Positions 24,294-37,421 of a DNA stretch of 64,000 bases are shown here, one piece after another. A program made the position numbers and the translations under genes. Within the stretch, counting starts at the first letter, position 1. Every line of letters starts with the position of its first letter. The notes beneath the pieces are model-generated. The model saw only the letters and a program-made list of their open reading frames with translations, searched no databases and was not told the origin of the DNA. The DNA comes from Caenorhabditis elegans (Eukaryota > Nematoda > Chromadorea > Rhabditida > Rhabditidae): the NCBI RefSeq assembly GCF_000002985.6, contig NC_003284.9:10168001-10232000 (forward strand), read 5' to 3'.

Positions 24294-24383
24294 TTTGCGT
24301 GCTGGATTATGGGGGATGAGGGCGCTCGCGCTTAAGAAAGGGCATTCGCACTATGCAACATAAAGAAACACTCACTCGGGGAA

Positions 24384-24443
24384 GCTGCCGCCGCTTGGCA
24401 CGCTTTGGTCCGCTGAGCCCAATAGATCTAGTAGCTCGGCAGC
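24384..24443. other. Hairpin-forming GC-rich island
   Basis: GCTGCCG at 24384-24390 pairs perfectly with CGGCAGC at 24437-24443, with 46 bases between, in DNA much richer in G and C than its flanks. On the minus strand the same island carries an open frame starting MVHERRMRSC... and ending in a GTGAGTG donor. That frame ends in phase 0, which does not fit the phase-1 entry of the MYRF exon downstream. It may be an untranslated first exon, a structured RNA or a conserved enhancer. Confidence 0.3.
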
Positions 24444-26289
24444 TAATTCTAGAAGCCTCATATATGCAGCTGCGCATTCTACGCTCATGAACCATGCCAT
24501 GAAAGAAGAAAAGCGGAAGTCAAAGTGATAGAAAGATATGCACTATTACAGATTTTGCAATTATTATTAGCAATTTTTGGATGGATTAAGCAATTATTGG
24601 ATGGATTGTTGTAAGTGAGACGATTCGATTTTAAAATTCGAAGAAAAGTTATAGCCAAACTAATAATATAAGCAACTATTTTAATTAAAAGAATGAGGTT
24701 CGCATTTTGATTAGGACAAGGTGTGGTTATCACAAATTTTCGTTTCGTGAAAAATGTAATCAAGAAGGGCTTCCGATTATCCGAAATTTTAAATTTGGAG
24801 CTCAAGTGATTTCAAAAATTGAAAACCTTTGCGTGCATAGTCCACAAAACTACTAGGGTTGCTTCATTAACAATTCATTGATTCAAATTTTCGAGTCAGA
24901 GTGAAAAATGAGATATTAGGTGTTTGAATATGTTGCATAAATTTGTGCGCGTGATGAATATCACCTGTTCAAGCGCTCGAATGTGAACAGAATTGGTTTA
25001 GAATTGACAACTGGCTCTCGAAATTTCGCACAGTCTCAAAATAGCTCTAAACAATATTAACTTACTGGCAGGATTTATTTGAAATGGCTTAAAACCGTTT
25101 TATAGCTTTTCAAAATTTCAAATAAAGAGGCATAAACTTAGATAAAGGCTCTAATTTTGTTAACGTTTCCTTTCTTCAATGGACCAAGAGTAACTTTTAT
25201 ATATCAGTTCATTTTTATGTACAATCATATTTCCTGCACAAAAATAAAATTTACTGAAATGTGCAGTTATTAACAAAAGAAAAATACTAACCTGTGCAAA
25301 ACAGAGTGAGCAATAGAGGTACCGTTTTTTACTTTAAAAACTGTACATTAATGTTGAAATTGAGAAAAGTGAATTCACAACCCTACCTATGATGCTGAAA
25401 TAACCAAATATCATAATAAAATTTTTTTATTTCAGAAAATTTTTTTGTCTCAAGTCTAGAACAGGTGAAACTTGAAAACTGGTTTACCCGCTCTTTGACT
25501 CGAAATAAAAAATTAAATGTTTGAAACGTTTTAATAAAATATTTGGTCATCACTACATAAGTGATTTTTAATCAATTCTCCACTGTTAATACTCTATCTT
25601 CAATTAAACTTTTATTTACAGCCGTTACGACAGAGACAAGTTTGCAAAATTTAAGATTGAAACAAATTTTAAAAAAATTGAATCTCTATAAGAAATTTTT
25701 CAAAGAGTTATTACGAGGTCTCATCGTATTTTGACTATTTAGAGCCATTTGGAGTTTTTTTGTAGTTTTTTGGAGAATAAAAGATTCAACTCCTTCAAAG
25801 GAGACTTGTTAAAAAATGATCAATGTCTCACTTAAGTAAAAATGTTGTCACATTTTGGTAAAATTTCGTATAGTAGACAAGTGAAAGTTGGGTGGGAGCT
25901 GTACGGTGTTGTGCCAGATGCGTTTGTTTTTGGATCGAGCAAGCGAAGTGGTACAAGTAAACGATTGAAAAATATAGTTTCACGTTGTTCTTCAGATTCA
26001 ATTTGTGCATTGAAAGCAACAAACATTCACTTTATTATTCTTTCTCAGAATGAACTTTCGAACAAAGTTTAATATCTTGTTTTTGTTTCACAAACCCAGA
26101 TAAACTTACAACAATTATTTCAAATCATCTAAAATTTGTGTTTTAACAAAGGAATTAGGTTGATTTAATTCATCTCTCTAGTTTAATTACAATTTGAAGT
26201 TTTTCAATTTTGAAACTTTTGTTTTGAGAAGCGTTTCCTGGCAGTGGGAATCAATTTTTTTAAATTACTTCACAAATCAAAAAACTCAC

Positions 26290-26377
26290 CGAACTCCTCG
26301 TAGCCAGGCGGGTATCCGTTTCTTGGAAGCATCTTCACTTCATTCGCAGTGTCTACTTCGGAAGATTTTAAAGCTTT
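26290..26377 (-). CDS. myrf-2: Probable distal alternative first exon of MYRF
   Basis: On the minus strand an exon starts at 26377 after ATTTTTCAG and ends at 26290 before GTGAGTTTT, in phase 1 with G. This phase and final base match the exons at 22218-22440 and 20299-20335. Joined to 19958 it reads MLPRNGYPPGYEEFEEGLND..., with ATG at 26332. The acceptor could take a spliced leader, or earlier exons may lie further upstream; the frame is open across the whole exon (KALKSSEVDTANEV before the Met). Confidence comes from the splice sites and the three-way phase match, not from homology. Confidence 0.5.
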
Positions 26378-29300
26378 CTGAAAAATATTTTTAACTATGT
26401 TGAAGCATTTCGTAAAAACAGTGTAGTGAAACGCAGATAGTAAATAAAATGATTGAACGGTATATGAACAGTTTGAGTGCTTTCCAAAGGTTAAAATCGG
26501 CAAAAAACTAACAGAAAATGAGAGGGTAAGGAGGAAAAATCGGATGAAACGATCGAAAATGCCACTCTCTGTTTCTTTTCTTTTTTTTACACGCACAGGT
26601 GGCAAGGACAAAGAGTGCGCGACGGACGGTTGACGTTTGCCGAGAATCTCCAGCCGAAAAAAGACACGTCTCTCTCGCTACCAGGCACACTATTTTAGAA
26701 AGCGTGCCGAAAATTGGACTCCCAGAAAAAACCGGTTATTTTTTGAGGAAGATAATGGAGGAACAGAGAACTTGGATATAGATACAGACCTCTGTTGTTG
26801 GAAAAAAATGAAACTCGAAAACAAATACGAAAATGAGGTTACTAGTAGATTCTAAAGACGCCTTTTGATCAAGAACGCTCAATCACCAAGGCCGTTATGA
26901 ACAGAAAAGCGACATGTTTATTGCGAAATAGCTAGTTGGTATACATGGTAAGCGGTAAATGTTTTATTCTGAATATTGAAGGTCACGTTTTACGTTTATT
27001 GTAGTTTGACTAAACTGCAGAGTTGACAATAAACTTTCCGGAAACGTTATTGAAACCATGAGGCAACATTTGCTAATGTAAAATTTTCTGGAAAAATAAT
27101 AGAGTTGATTTTGAAGTAGTCGCCATTTACTAAAAACTTAGTGATCGGCACATAAAACGAAACACGAAGAAAGATTAAGAAGATTTGAGCACCATGAATA
27201 TATACGCTAGCACTGGACCATATCAACTTTTCCAGCTGGAAAGCATTGTTCCTGACCCGTGAAGTTCAGCCGATCAATGTTTAATGTAAACATATCAGTG
27301 ACCCTCTGCCTGTTCAAGTATTATGAAATTATAAAATTTTTGAAAAATATAATTTAAAAGGCTTCAATTGGAATCAGCATGTTGAGTTAAAATTCTGGAT
27401 AAGCTAAAAAACATATATAACAATTGAAAACCACCTGTAACGCTTCTGGACAAGTTGTTACAAGTTTAGGTTTGCGCATTTGAACATTTGTTATTATAAA
27501 ACTTTCTAGGAAGTTGACAAGGTTGATCTAAAAGTAGTTCGCATTCTCTAAAAACTGTGTATAAACAAAAATTGAGTGTGAGAAAAGAAGAAAAATTAGG
27601 CAATTTTGAACAGAAATCTGTTTCACACAAGAAAATTTTGACTTTTATAGTGGAAATTGTTCATATTGTTTCATGATTTCATAGTTTATAGCCACTTCGC
27701 ATATTTGAGTTTATAAAATGTTCAAACATTTAAATTTTAATCTAAACTATAAATATAAAACACAGCAGAATGGGCTCATTTTATTCAAATAATGAGTGAC
27801 AAAAACTGTGTAACCATACTGATATAACCATATATATATGAAAATTTTTTGTCAAATATTATTTTTGCGATAAGTAATCAAGTGAACAAATGTCAATTTT
27901 CAGAATTTTTCAGAAGAATAAAAACGATCAGAAACATTTGAGAAAATTCAAACATAATGATTGCTTGCAAAATGCAAAATGTGTCTCGCTTGGACCAGTG
28001 AGGAAGTCATGTCGACCTTTGTTGAAATAAATTATAAGTTTAGCAAATAAGCATCATGCAACAAAAAAATGACATGACTAAATGAAAAGAAGAAGAGATT
28101 GACTATTTAGAAAAAAAGTCGAACACGTCATTGCAAATTAAAAAAGATTTTTGACACATTGGGAAGTGTTTTCGAAGCAAACTAGAGCCCGAAAAAAAAT
28201 AATACGATATTTCATATGTATATGAACGGCTCTCTTAAACAAGTGCGCAAAATTGTTACCTACAGAAAAACCTAACTCTTGTTTTTCTAATAGTTTTACT
28301 TTTAACAAATCGTAGGTTTTTCAATTACATAAAACTTTGTCTGTTTAAATAGTAGTACGTTGAAACTTGCATTCTTATCATACGGATTTTGTCTAAACAG
28401 TATTGATCCTAGGGTCTAAATTTCAATTTTAATAAAAATATGCTTTAGAATACTTTCGAAGAAAAACGATTTTTTTTTTAAATTTAAATGGATTTTTCAT
28501 TAAGTAACATAATTGAGCATTTTGCATAACAATTTTTAACACTGTTATTTTCTAGTGTGCCTAAGCAGTTGCACGCGAATTTCAATTGGTTTCCAAACTT
28601 AATGACTGTTTTCAAATCAGCGCGGTTGAACGTCAAAATATGAATTTTCATTTCAGAGTTTTAGTGAAATGATGATTTCTAGTTTTGAACCTTAAGCTTA
28701 CAGTGTTTTGGAGCTGAGAGAACCAAGAGAAAAGTGGTCAAGATGAAATAGAAAAAGAACAACGGTAGTTAGTTATTTTGAAGATTCCATAAAAGCTACT
28801 TAAAAACGTTCAGAAATAATTTTCTTGAAATGATTGTTACCACTCATTATGGGCTTAAAATTCTTACTGTTTCACAAACCGACCCAATAGTTACAAGCAA
28901 GTTTATTTGAAATTATAAACATTTTAAAATTCTAGAAAAAACTAAATGTTGTCACATTGCGTTAAAAAAAATCGGAGAATTTGTAATTAAACATTTTTAC
29001 ATTTACTTTCAGAAATATTTTAAGAAACTAAAAAATTGTTTTAAAAAACGGGTAACTATTTGAAAAAATGCAGCAAGCAGAATCGTACAGTTTCATTTAT
29101 TGCTAGTTACTAAACTGAAAAAGGAAACTAGCCGTATCAGTCAGCAAAAATGACAGTTCCGAGGCAAAAAGCGAACAACGAAATTGACATGTGTTTGTTT
29201 CGAATTTGTTGAATGCAACGCTACGCATAAAATTGTGCTGTTTCATCAATTATCCCTCCGGGATCTCTCAAAACTTCGAACTATTCTCTAGTTGCTGACT

Positions 29301-29708
29301 GATCATTTGTGTCGAGTTATCACCAATTGTTACCAATCGAACATCTTTTCTAAGCCAATCAAATGACACGCTAAATATATGTTTTGATTCTCTTTCCCAT
29401 TCAATGTGCCCCAACCCTTCTCTATTCTCCTCTCTTTCCGCAATACAGAGTGTTAGCAGAGAAAAAAAGGAAATACTACGACACTTCGCGCTCTTTGTTT
29501 ATTGGTGTCGATTTACGATAGTAAGGTGACGTGTTCGATGCAAATATGGAATTTGTCAAATGATATCTTCAATATTTTTACTTTTTTTCCATAATTTGCT
29601 TTTTTTAATAAACCACATTTCCCCCATTTGTCTTGCACTCCTATTGTTTTTATTAAGTTTTCTATATTTACCGACATTGAGAAGTATAACTGTTTTTATT
29701 TCCAGATA
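26378..29708. other. 3.3-kb AT-rich intergenic stretch
   Basis: Between the distal MYRF exon and nucb-1. Small open frames at 26599-26855 do not look like genes. 29250-29530 is less AT-rich, with C/T blocks (CCCCAACCCTTCTCTATTC), and may be the nucb-1 promoter. Confidence 0.4.
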
Positions 29709-32149
29709 ATGATTAAGCCTCTAGTCATAATTGCTGTGCTACTAGTCAACGATGTCGTGTGTCCCCCGCCATTGAGACAACAAGCAGAGCAGGCCCAGGC
29801 TCAGGATAATGTTCAACACCAGGTATTTCTTTCATTTATTAACAATGTTTAGCCAAAAATAAATGCTACCACTAAATTTCGTCAGAAATATTCAATCACA
29901 AATTAAAATATTTTTAGCCCGCCACTGGAGACGCACAACAAGGACAAGGGCAAGCTCAAAACACAGAGCAACAAGGAGAATATGATGGTCGGCACCCAGT
30001 ATGTTTTGAAACAATTTTGAGATAAACATATAAACTACTTGCAGGGATATCAATTCGCCTACACAAAATATTTGGAAGAAGTAGTGAAGATTCTTGAAAG
30101 CGACCCAAAATTTAATGAACGTCTGAAGAACATGAAAGAAGAGGACATCAAGGTTTTTTATTGCACATAATCTTTATCTGAGATTATATATTACAGGCAG
30201 GAAACATCGCCGATCACATTGACGACCTTCCTCAGGAAGTTTTTGACAAATTGCACAAAGCCAAGTTTGATGAAATCGAAAGACTCAGGAAGCAAATTGA
30301 AGAGCAAATCAAAGTATTTACTATTTATTTGATACATTTATAAAAATTAATATTATTAAATTTTAAGGCTGATGGAGGCGCACACAACATCAAAATGCCG
30401 GACCATCTTGATGTACAAGAGCTTGAAAAATTTCACAAGGAAGATTTGAGAAAGCTGATACAGAAGACGGTGGCCGATATGAACGTCATGGACGAGCAAA
30501 GAAAAGATGACTTCAAACAATACGAAATGAAGAAACAAGCTGAAGAAGATCACAAGTTGGCTCAAATGACTCCAGAAGAACGAGAAAAAGCAAAGTCTGA
30601 ACATGAAGAGTCGCTGAAAAGACACAATGATCATGAAAAGCTGAAACACCCAGGAAGCAAAGATCAGCTTCAAGAAGTTTGGGAAGAAAGTGATCATGTA
30701 GGTTCTAATTTTACTCAGATTTACGACAACGACTGAACAGTTGTTTAAATAATACAACTTGGTTTGAACTCAATCAGCTTTTGTCGAATCTATATAGATT
30801 TTGACAGTAGACTTGATTTCGCTGTATAGGTTTTTTTTTTATGAAGAAAAAGAACATTATCGATTCTGGTTCAAGTGTTTATACATTGGAAAAGATTTGC
30901 AACAAAGATAAGATTGCAGCCAAAAATAATGGTTCTGATCGCTAAAAATGATAGTATTTACAGCATAGTCATTATCTTGAAAAGTGACAGTGTAACAAGG
31001 GAGCAAAGAGATTTTTTATATAATAATAAAATGAACATAATGTTTGAAAGCAAAATAAATCTGTGTTTTAGTATAAAGTTAAATATTTTCTATTAATTTT
31101 TCACTGAACAACTGAAAAACGTACTTTTATAATAGGTTTTAATAATGTTTTTTATTTGGAATTTAGCTATAACTTCATTATTTTAAAAACCATTTTTATC
31201 TCAATAAAATAAACTCCAATAACTTCAATTTTCAGCTTGAAAAAGATCAATACGATCCAAAAACCTTTTTTGCACTTCACGACCTGAACGGAGATGGTTT
31301 CTGGAATGATTTTGAGCTGGAATCTCTTTTCCAACTAGAGCTTGAAAAAATGTATAACGAAACCAACCCAGACGACGACATGAAAGAAAGAGCTGAGGAG
31401 ATGTACCGTATGAGAGAGCACGTTATGAAGCAAATTGATGTTAATCAGGATCGCATGATCTCTATGCAAGAGTTCTTGAATGATTCTGACAATCAGAATT
31501 CAAATCCACCAAAGCAAGAAGAATGGGAAGATCTGGGACAGAAGAAAGTGTATACGGATGAAGAACTCCAGCAGTTTGAAAGAGAATATGCACAAAAACA
31601 AGGTTAGTTTGGGGTTTAATCCTAGCAGGCATTTTGTTCCATTTAACACTTTTCTGAGTTTTTACTAACACGCAGGCTTACTTTGATTTCAAATTATAAA
31701 GCTATTAAAACATTTTAAAAATGCAATAGTGATGCCTTACTTAGAATTTTGATTTTTAACTAGGATGGGGAGAACATGCATATGACCCACAACAAGTTGC
31801 TTCAGAACAACAACATCCGCAAGAAGCTGTCCAACAACCACCACAGGTATAAAGTTACTTAACATAGTAATGTAATCATTTGACATTTTCACAGGCTCAG
31901 CAACAAGTTCACCCTGCTCAACAGCCAATTCAACCGGTGAATGCAAATCCACCACCTGTTCAAAATGCGCAACCGCCTGTGCAACAGGTACCAAAAACTG
32001 ACATTCAGAAAATCCAATAATTACTACCCTTTTTACAGCAACAACAACCTCCACAGCAACCACCGCAACAACCACCTCAACAAAATTTGCCCCCTGTGCA
32101 CCATGAACCCATCCAAGATCACACTAAAGATCCAACATACGGAATTTAA
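29709..32149 (+). CDS. nucb-1: Nucleobindin (NUCB1/2 orthologue)
   Basis: Nine exons (29709-29822, 29918-29998, 30045-30152, 30197-30313, 30368-30697, 31236-31602, 31764-31846, 31895-31987, 32039-32149) join in frame to 467 residues. The first codons form a signal peptide (MIKPLVIIAVLLVNDVVC). Then come a YTKYLEEVVKILESD block shared with human NUCB1, a basic/acidic helical segment, PGSKDQLQEVWEE, EF-hand 1 (DLNGDGFWNDFE) and EF-hand 2 (DVNQDRMISMQE, with Arg in place of the usual Gly). The acidic EWEDL...YTDEEL stretch follows, and a Gln/Pro-rich tail replaces the mammalian leucine zipper. Nucleobindins are calcium-binding proteins of the Golgi lumen and secretory path that can also bind G-alpha-i. 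One acceptor (30365-30367) is TTTTAAG instead of TTTCAG. It converges on sex-1. Confidence 0.93.
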
Positions 32150-32398
32150 TTTATATCAGTTGTAGATTTCTAATTTGTTTTAAAATGCTAATGCTTTTGG
32201 TTGAGATAATATGTAACTTAATGTCGAAACCCGGGTTGTATACTTTTGAATAGGTTTTCAAACATTCAGAATTGTCATTGGCCATTTCTTGTCTGTCTAT
32301 TCCTTTGTCGATTGGACCTGTTAATCCCAATTCGGACAAAAACTGCATATTATGAAATGAACGCATTTATCAGAATATTTTTATATATGAAAATAAGT

Positions 32399-32404
32399 AA
32401 ATAA
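32399..32404 (+). terminator. Candidate poly(A) signal of nucb-1
   Basis: AATAAA 250 bases after the stop. It is the only canonical plus-strand hexamer close to the 3' end. Confidence 0.4.
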
Positions 32405-32929
32405 AAAACACTACCTCACCAATCTAGGATTGCAGTGCGAAAAAGAAAAAAAAACTTTTGGAGAGCTTTGCAGATTTGCGAATAGACAGCGTAAAACTTC
32501 AATTCAATAATTGGAAAATTTGAATCGAGTGAAAGAGTTAAACATTCGGAACATATAAAGAAAAACCTAATTTTAATTGGTTCCGTCACGGCAATCGTGA
32601 AAAAAGTCAAAATTTGTTTCAGCTTAAAAGTTTCAGCACTGAACCGAAATTATTAATTTCAAGAAGCAAAAACAAGAATCTCCATTGGTTAAGATGATAC
32701 ATTTGCGTTTGGAAATAGTTATTTTGTAGTTAGAATATCGCCCGCGAGCACAGTTTTATTGAAAATCTTGATTCTCACTGTTTTATATTTCAAAAACAAT
32801 ATCACTCGTCCTGTAATTTTCTCATAACCATAACTTCTTGTTTTCTAGCACAGTTAACGCATGAAGATGAAGCTCTTAGGAAAGTTAAAAGAATCATGCC
32901 TTCGTTTGGTCTTGAAAAAAATAAATCTT

Positions 32930-33178
32930 TCATAATGCATTAACATCTCCTAACGGAATAGCCAAAACTATTCTATATTGTTCAGTCAATACAGGTGTGC
33001 TCACTTTTTGCTGAATACTGAATAGTAAGAACCCTGTGACAAGTTGCTTGTTCGAGGTAAAAGTCAGTTCAATCGAGATCGGAGCCATTCTGATAGAGGT
33101 CGACGGCCATGTGTCTCGATTTTTCCGATGTTCGATGTCGATGTTTTTGGTTTTACTCGCATACGTTTTCATAATCAA
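32930..33178 (-). CDS. Small hypothetical ORF between nucb-1 and sex-1
   Basis: An 82-residue frame on the minus strand starts with ATG and ends in TGA. Its composition is protein-like (MAPISIELTFTSNKQ, EQYRIVLAIPLGDVNAL) but it has no motif, no signal peptide and no clear splice site around it. It may equally be chance or part of the sex-1 3' side. I do not recognise it. Confidence 0.2.
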   Translation of the reverse strand: MIMKTYASKTKNIDIEHRKNRDTWPSTSIRMAPISIELTFTSNKQLVTGFLLFSIQQKVSTPVLTEQYRIVLAIPLGDVNAL

Positions 33179-33621
33179 TAACGAAAGTAATTCTACAACT
33201 CGTTGAAAATTAAATAATTAATGTTTCTCTATTGACATCGGTACGCCTTTCATTTTTGGAGCTCGATTGGACTGGACCTACAGAGGGTTATTAAAAACTG
33301 CAATATTGAAGTTATTAAGGCATTCTTTCAAATACTAAATTTATAGCACGGAAATCATTTTAATGATACCAATCGTGAATAAACCAGAACCGTCTGGTTG
33401 TGATACTTATGACAAAAAAGATTAAGATTATTGAGAAAGAAAGCAAAATGCTGGATTGTGGCAATCCTTGCAAGAATTATTAAACAGCAGTCATCAGACA
33501 CGTGACTTTTGGGTTGGAAACGGGCAGGAAGGAGAGATTGAATACTTAACTACATTAAAGCGAAATTATTTGAAGGTGAATTGTGTTGGAATGAAAACGG
33601 ATGAGAATCTGACAAAGGTGG

Positions 33622-36600
33622 CTAGCAGTGAACGGGAGTCTGTTGTTGATTTGGCGTTGGCTGCTGTGGTTGAGGGCTCTGATGCTCTGGAGCAGGAGTA
33701 TATTGGTTCTGAATTAAGTTTAATATTAACCTCCCATCTATAGCTCCTTAATAATTACCTCTTGGTTGTTATGGTTAACAGGCAACGGAAGTGTTGAGAG
33801 TTGGAACATTTCCACAACGAGAGGAGGCAGGTTTAAAAACGACAAATTTTCTCGAAGAATATTGAGTTGCTGTTTATGTAGCTCATCTGGAAAAAGTTGA
33901 TATAAAATAAAACAAAATATCAGTATGAAATACAACTTACTAAGTCGATTCAATTCATGAATACATTTCATAAGTTGTTTGTATGTATCGCATCCGTCAA
34001 TGCGGCATGTCATTTTTTGGAAAAGAACTTTCTTGTAAAAATCAAACATTTCCAGCAACTGCAATTGACTTTTGAAGTTAGTAGAAAATTGTTGTTCCGT
34101 GGTTAGTGGCTGGCAAAGAATAAGGACAATGAATAGTGCAATATCTCCGTCTGTACATCCAATTGTAATGATATGGTTTGCAAATGCAAGCATTTCGTCC
34201 GCCAATGATCCATAGAGCAGTTGAAGAGACTTAAAGTCAATGAGTCTTCCATCTCGAAGCATAAGCCCTCTGTTCGACATTCCACGAACAATGCGAAGCA
34301 AGTAGAGTGGGAAAGCGTTTTTCCTGAGTAAAACTGCTTTGTCGTTTCCGTTAATGAAATTAAATTTTGGAATTTCTTTCACAAAGTTTACAACTTCCTT
34401 GATGTCCACGTCAATTTCATGAGCATAAATCTGCCAGGCATTCAATCGATTCATTTTTGAGTCTTCATTGATTCTCTGAAACATTTTAACGTTTAGTATG
34501 ATTTTAAAAACATGCCCAAAAGTTACTTACGACATTGAATGGTCTTGCAACAATACTTCGGATTTTAATGTCAGTGTAAAATGAGAAGGTAGTGTGTGCT
34601 CGGAGTACAGCTTCATATACGGCGTCAACTTCTTCTTGCCGTTCTAGCGTTGAGATTTCCGGAACAAAAACGGAATCGGGGCTCTTATCATCTCGCATTG
34701 CATTTCTGAACTTCATTTGGCGAACAGCTGAAACAACATTTAAATCTTTATTTTTTTTGAAAAACTTGAACTCGGTCTTCCAAAAAGTTTTTGCTTAAAA
34801 CAGGTACGGTTTTCTTTTTTTTATGAGTTTTTTCTTTTTTTAATGAGTACTTGTGAATCCTATAGAACACTATTTGAACATGTGAAAATTTAGCTTGAAA
34901 TGTTTTCAGAAAAACTAATGGTTTCAGGTTTTATGACGAATATAGAAATCGTTTTCGTTTCAGCTTATTGAGGCTTCACAGTGATCAAACCTTAAAACCT
35001 CAATAGACTTTGATTTCTAATAAATTATCATTTGTGTAAACCCTATTGAGCCAACTGCGTCAGGTGTGTTTGACACCACAAAATTGTTGCACACTTCTAT
35101 CTGATCAAACTTACAATCTTTTGACATTCCAGAATCAAGGCATTTTTTGAAACGACAGTACTGGCATCTGTTGCGGCTCTCGCGTTTGATCTCACAAACT
35201 TGCTGTTTCAAACACCGGTAATCAATCTTGCGCTGAATGCTCCGACGGAAGAATCCCTGAAAGAAATAGTTAATTCAAAAAAAAACTAATTTGATGGCAC
35301 GTGTCGGTGCCAAGAGTACGCCCCTTGTAAAGGATTTACTGCCTTTGTGCTGAAGTCGAACCATTTTTTGAAATCTCAAAATGTGAGCGGGGCGTTGTGA
35401 TGTGTAAATGACCAAGAATAAAGAAGGGAAGAATGAGGGATTCAAATTTAAATTAGTCATCTTATCCGCTTAAACTTTCTCGTTCAGTTGATGTTTTTCT
35501 TTGTATCTAACGCACTTGCTCAGCAGACCAACCAACCATGTTTTATTAACCGTCATTATATGTATTTGCCGAGTAAGGCTTGTTCCTCTTATGTTAGTAT
35601 GCATCCAAGACACTCGCACAATGGGAAAAGAGAGTCCTTAATGCACATAGCAATACACAGTCTCCAAATAATTGCGCAATTTGTGTTGGGGAAGTGCTCA
35701 TTCTCTCGCTCTTGGTCTAACATAAGGGAAAACAAAAAATCAAATAAGACGGTCATAAATATAGGTTTCGTAAATAGAACAAGAAGGGGATTTATGAGTG
35801 GAGAAGGGTTTCATTAAATTCAATAGAACCACGTGATTAGTGATCATTTTAGGACCATTCATGCCTACCTTGCATCCTTCGCATGACGTCACTCCGTAAT
35901 GGTATCCACTTGCTTTGTCTCCGCATACTTTGCAAAATGAGATCGCCTTCCCAATGTGATGACGTTGAGTGGTATGACCATTTGATAAGGAATCAGGAGG
36001 AGACAACGATGAAGTTACTGTAAATGTAAAATTATCTAAGAAATTTTAGAAGAGTCAATTTTCAAGTGGGTGATATGGTCATACAACATTTCTTCGATTC
36101 TTCGAATTCTTCTGTTTTATTCTTTTTCTAAACTTATTTACACATCAGAAATATACAAATTTAACTCAACTTGGCAGATTACAGATTTAACATGCTATGT
36201 ATACCAGTGAAATTTATTGAAGTACACTGTGCACACCATATTTGTTTCCTTCTCAATGATGACGTGATAGTATTTACCTAGTTTTCCTTGGTCCCGTTCT
36301 CTCCGCGACTCAGTAAGCTCTTAGCCACATCTTCAAGATTTGTGGCATATGCGTTCTCATTGTCTCTCTCACTCTCACAGTCTTTTTACCACGCCTACAT
36401 CGCACTCTTTCACCGTTCTCTACGTTCTCCTCCTTTATTACACTTCGTCTTCTCCTCTTCTTTCACCCATCGGCATTCTTTTATTACCGTACCCATACAT
36501 CACTGTGGTCTGGCAGCGGACGTCCAAAGAAATGACGAAACCTGGAGATTATTACGCAACCACGTCATAGCCGCTTGCCTTCACTTTCGTTGTACAAAAG

Positions 36601-37421
36601 TAGGCCATCTTAGAATACAGGAAGATACGTGGAACAGAGCACAACTGATCTGGTCCCTATCGAGCTAAATATGATCCAGAGAGGGAAGAGATGAAGAATG
36701 ATTGCAAAGTCTATTAGACTTTTTCATTTTCTCTGCTCTCATTCTTCTATCAATTAAATGGGAGAAATAAAGAAAAAAGGCGAGAGAAACTCGGAAACTT
36801 GCAACACTTCTCAGACACATGTTCTTAGGTGAGGAAAAAAATCTGTGTTGCTGTAGATGTTGCTGCCACTTGTCACCACACACTTGATGATATGCCCCAC
36901 CTACTGATAGATTTTGATAGAAATAGACTCCCTAACTTACCACTTGTTGCCGGCGAGCTCACGCTGGCTTGTGACGCCGTATCATAGAACTGATGGTGAT
37001 TGTACCCATTGACGTTATTGAAGTAGCGACGGTGTGAGAGAGGGTCAGCGTAGTTGTTGGCGTTACCACTTTGAGCTGCTGTCGATCCGTTTTGGATTTG
37101 GAATTCTGACGAGAATTCATCCGTCACGTACGTCTGCAAATTGAGAAGATTTAGTTTTCAGTTTAATTCCTGGATTTCTATTTTGAAACTACGCATTAAC
37201 TTTGTAAATCAGAACAAAATATGAAAATGATGACGACAAAAACTTACAGCTCCAGTCGGAAGATGTGACCATTGACCATTTGTTCCTTCTGGTTTGCTTG
37301 CCTCTGATGATGGAATTGAAGCTGTTTTTCCAGAAGGGCTGTAGTATGGAGATGTGCATACAGAAAGCGGTGTGTCAGGATTTGTCAGTAACAGATAGTT
37401 AGGTTTTGTTTCGAAACTCAT
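33622..37421 (-). CDS. sex-1: Nuclear hormone receptor SEX-1, X-signal element
   Basis: Eight exons (37248-37421, 36941-37133, 35869-36017, 35115-35256, 34531-34727, 33941-34475, 33759-33886, 33622-33708) join in frame to 534 residues. The ATG follows directly on TTTTCAG, which suggests a spliced leader or upstream UTR exon. The DNA-binding domain is classic: Cys 151, 154, 168, 171 in finger 1 with P-box CEGCKGFFRR, and Cys 187, 193, 203, 206 in finger 2. The ligand-binding domain follows from ~285. The last intron (33709-33758, 50 bases, GTAATT...TTCAG) is easy to miss, because the exon runs on seven codons to a stop; splicing adds a Gln/Pro-rich end ([20 protein letters not shown]). SEX-1 counts X chromosomes: it represses xol-1 in XX embryos, promoting the hermaphrodite fate and dosage compensation. 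Confidence 0.93.

Larger units (their letters stand above)
22441..26289. other. Intron or upstream region of MYRF
   Basis: AT-rich DNA with no supported coding exon. It contains a CT repeat at 24276-24293 and a small GC-rich island at about 24290-24500, discussed separately. Confidence 0.4.

Noticed and set aside
26599-26781. Plus-strand frame beginning MARTKSARR, resembling the histone H3 N-terminus
   Set aside because: The first codon is GTG, not ATG, the likeness ends after about ten residues, and the rest has no histone fold sequence. Chance.
33456-33743. Plus-strand 95-residue open frame
   Set aside because: It is antisense to the sex-1 last exons, starts at TTG, and is explained by the Gln/Pro codons of sex-1 read backwards.
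36288-36668. Plus-strand 126-residue open frame
   Set aside because: It lies in a sex-1 intron, is Ser/Phe/Leu-rich from pyrimidine tracts, and has no splice context.
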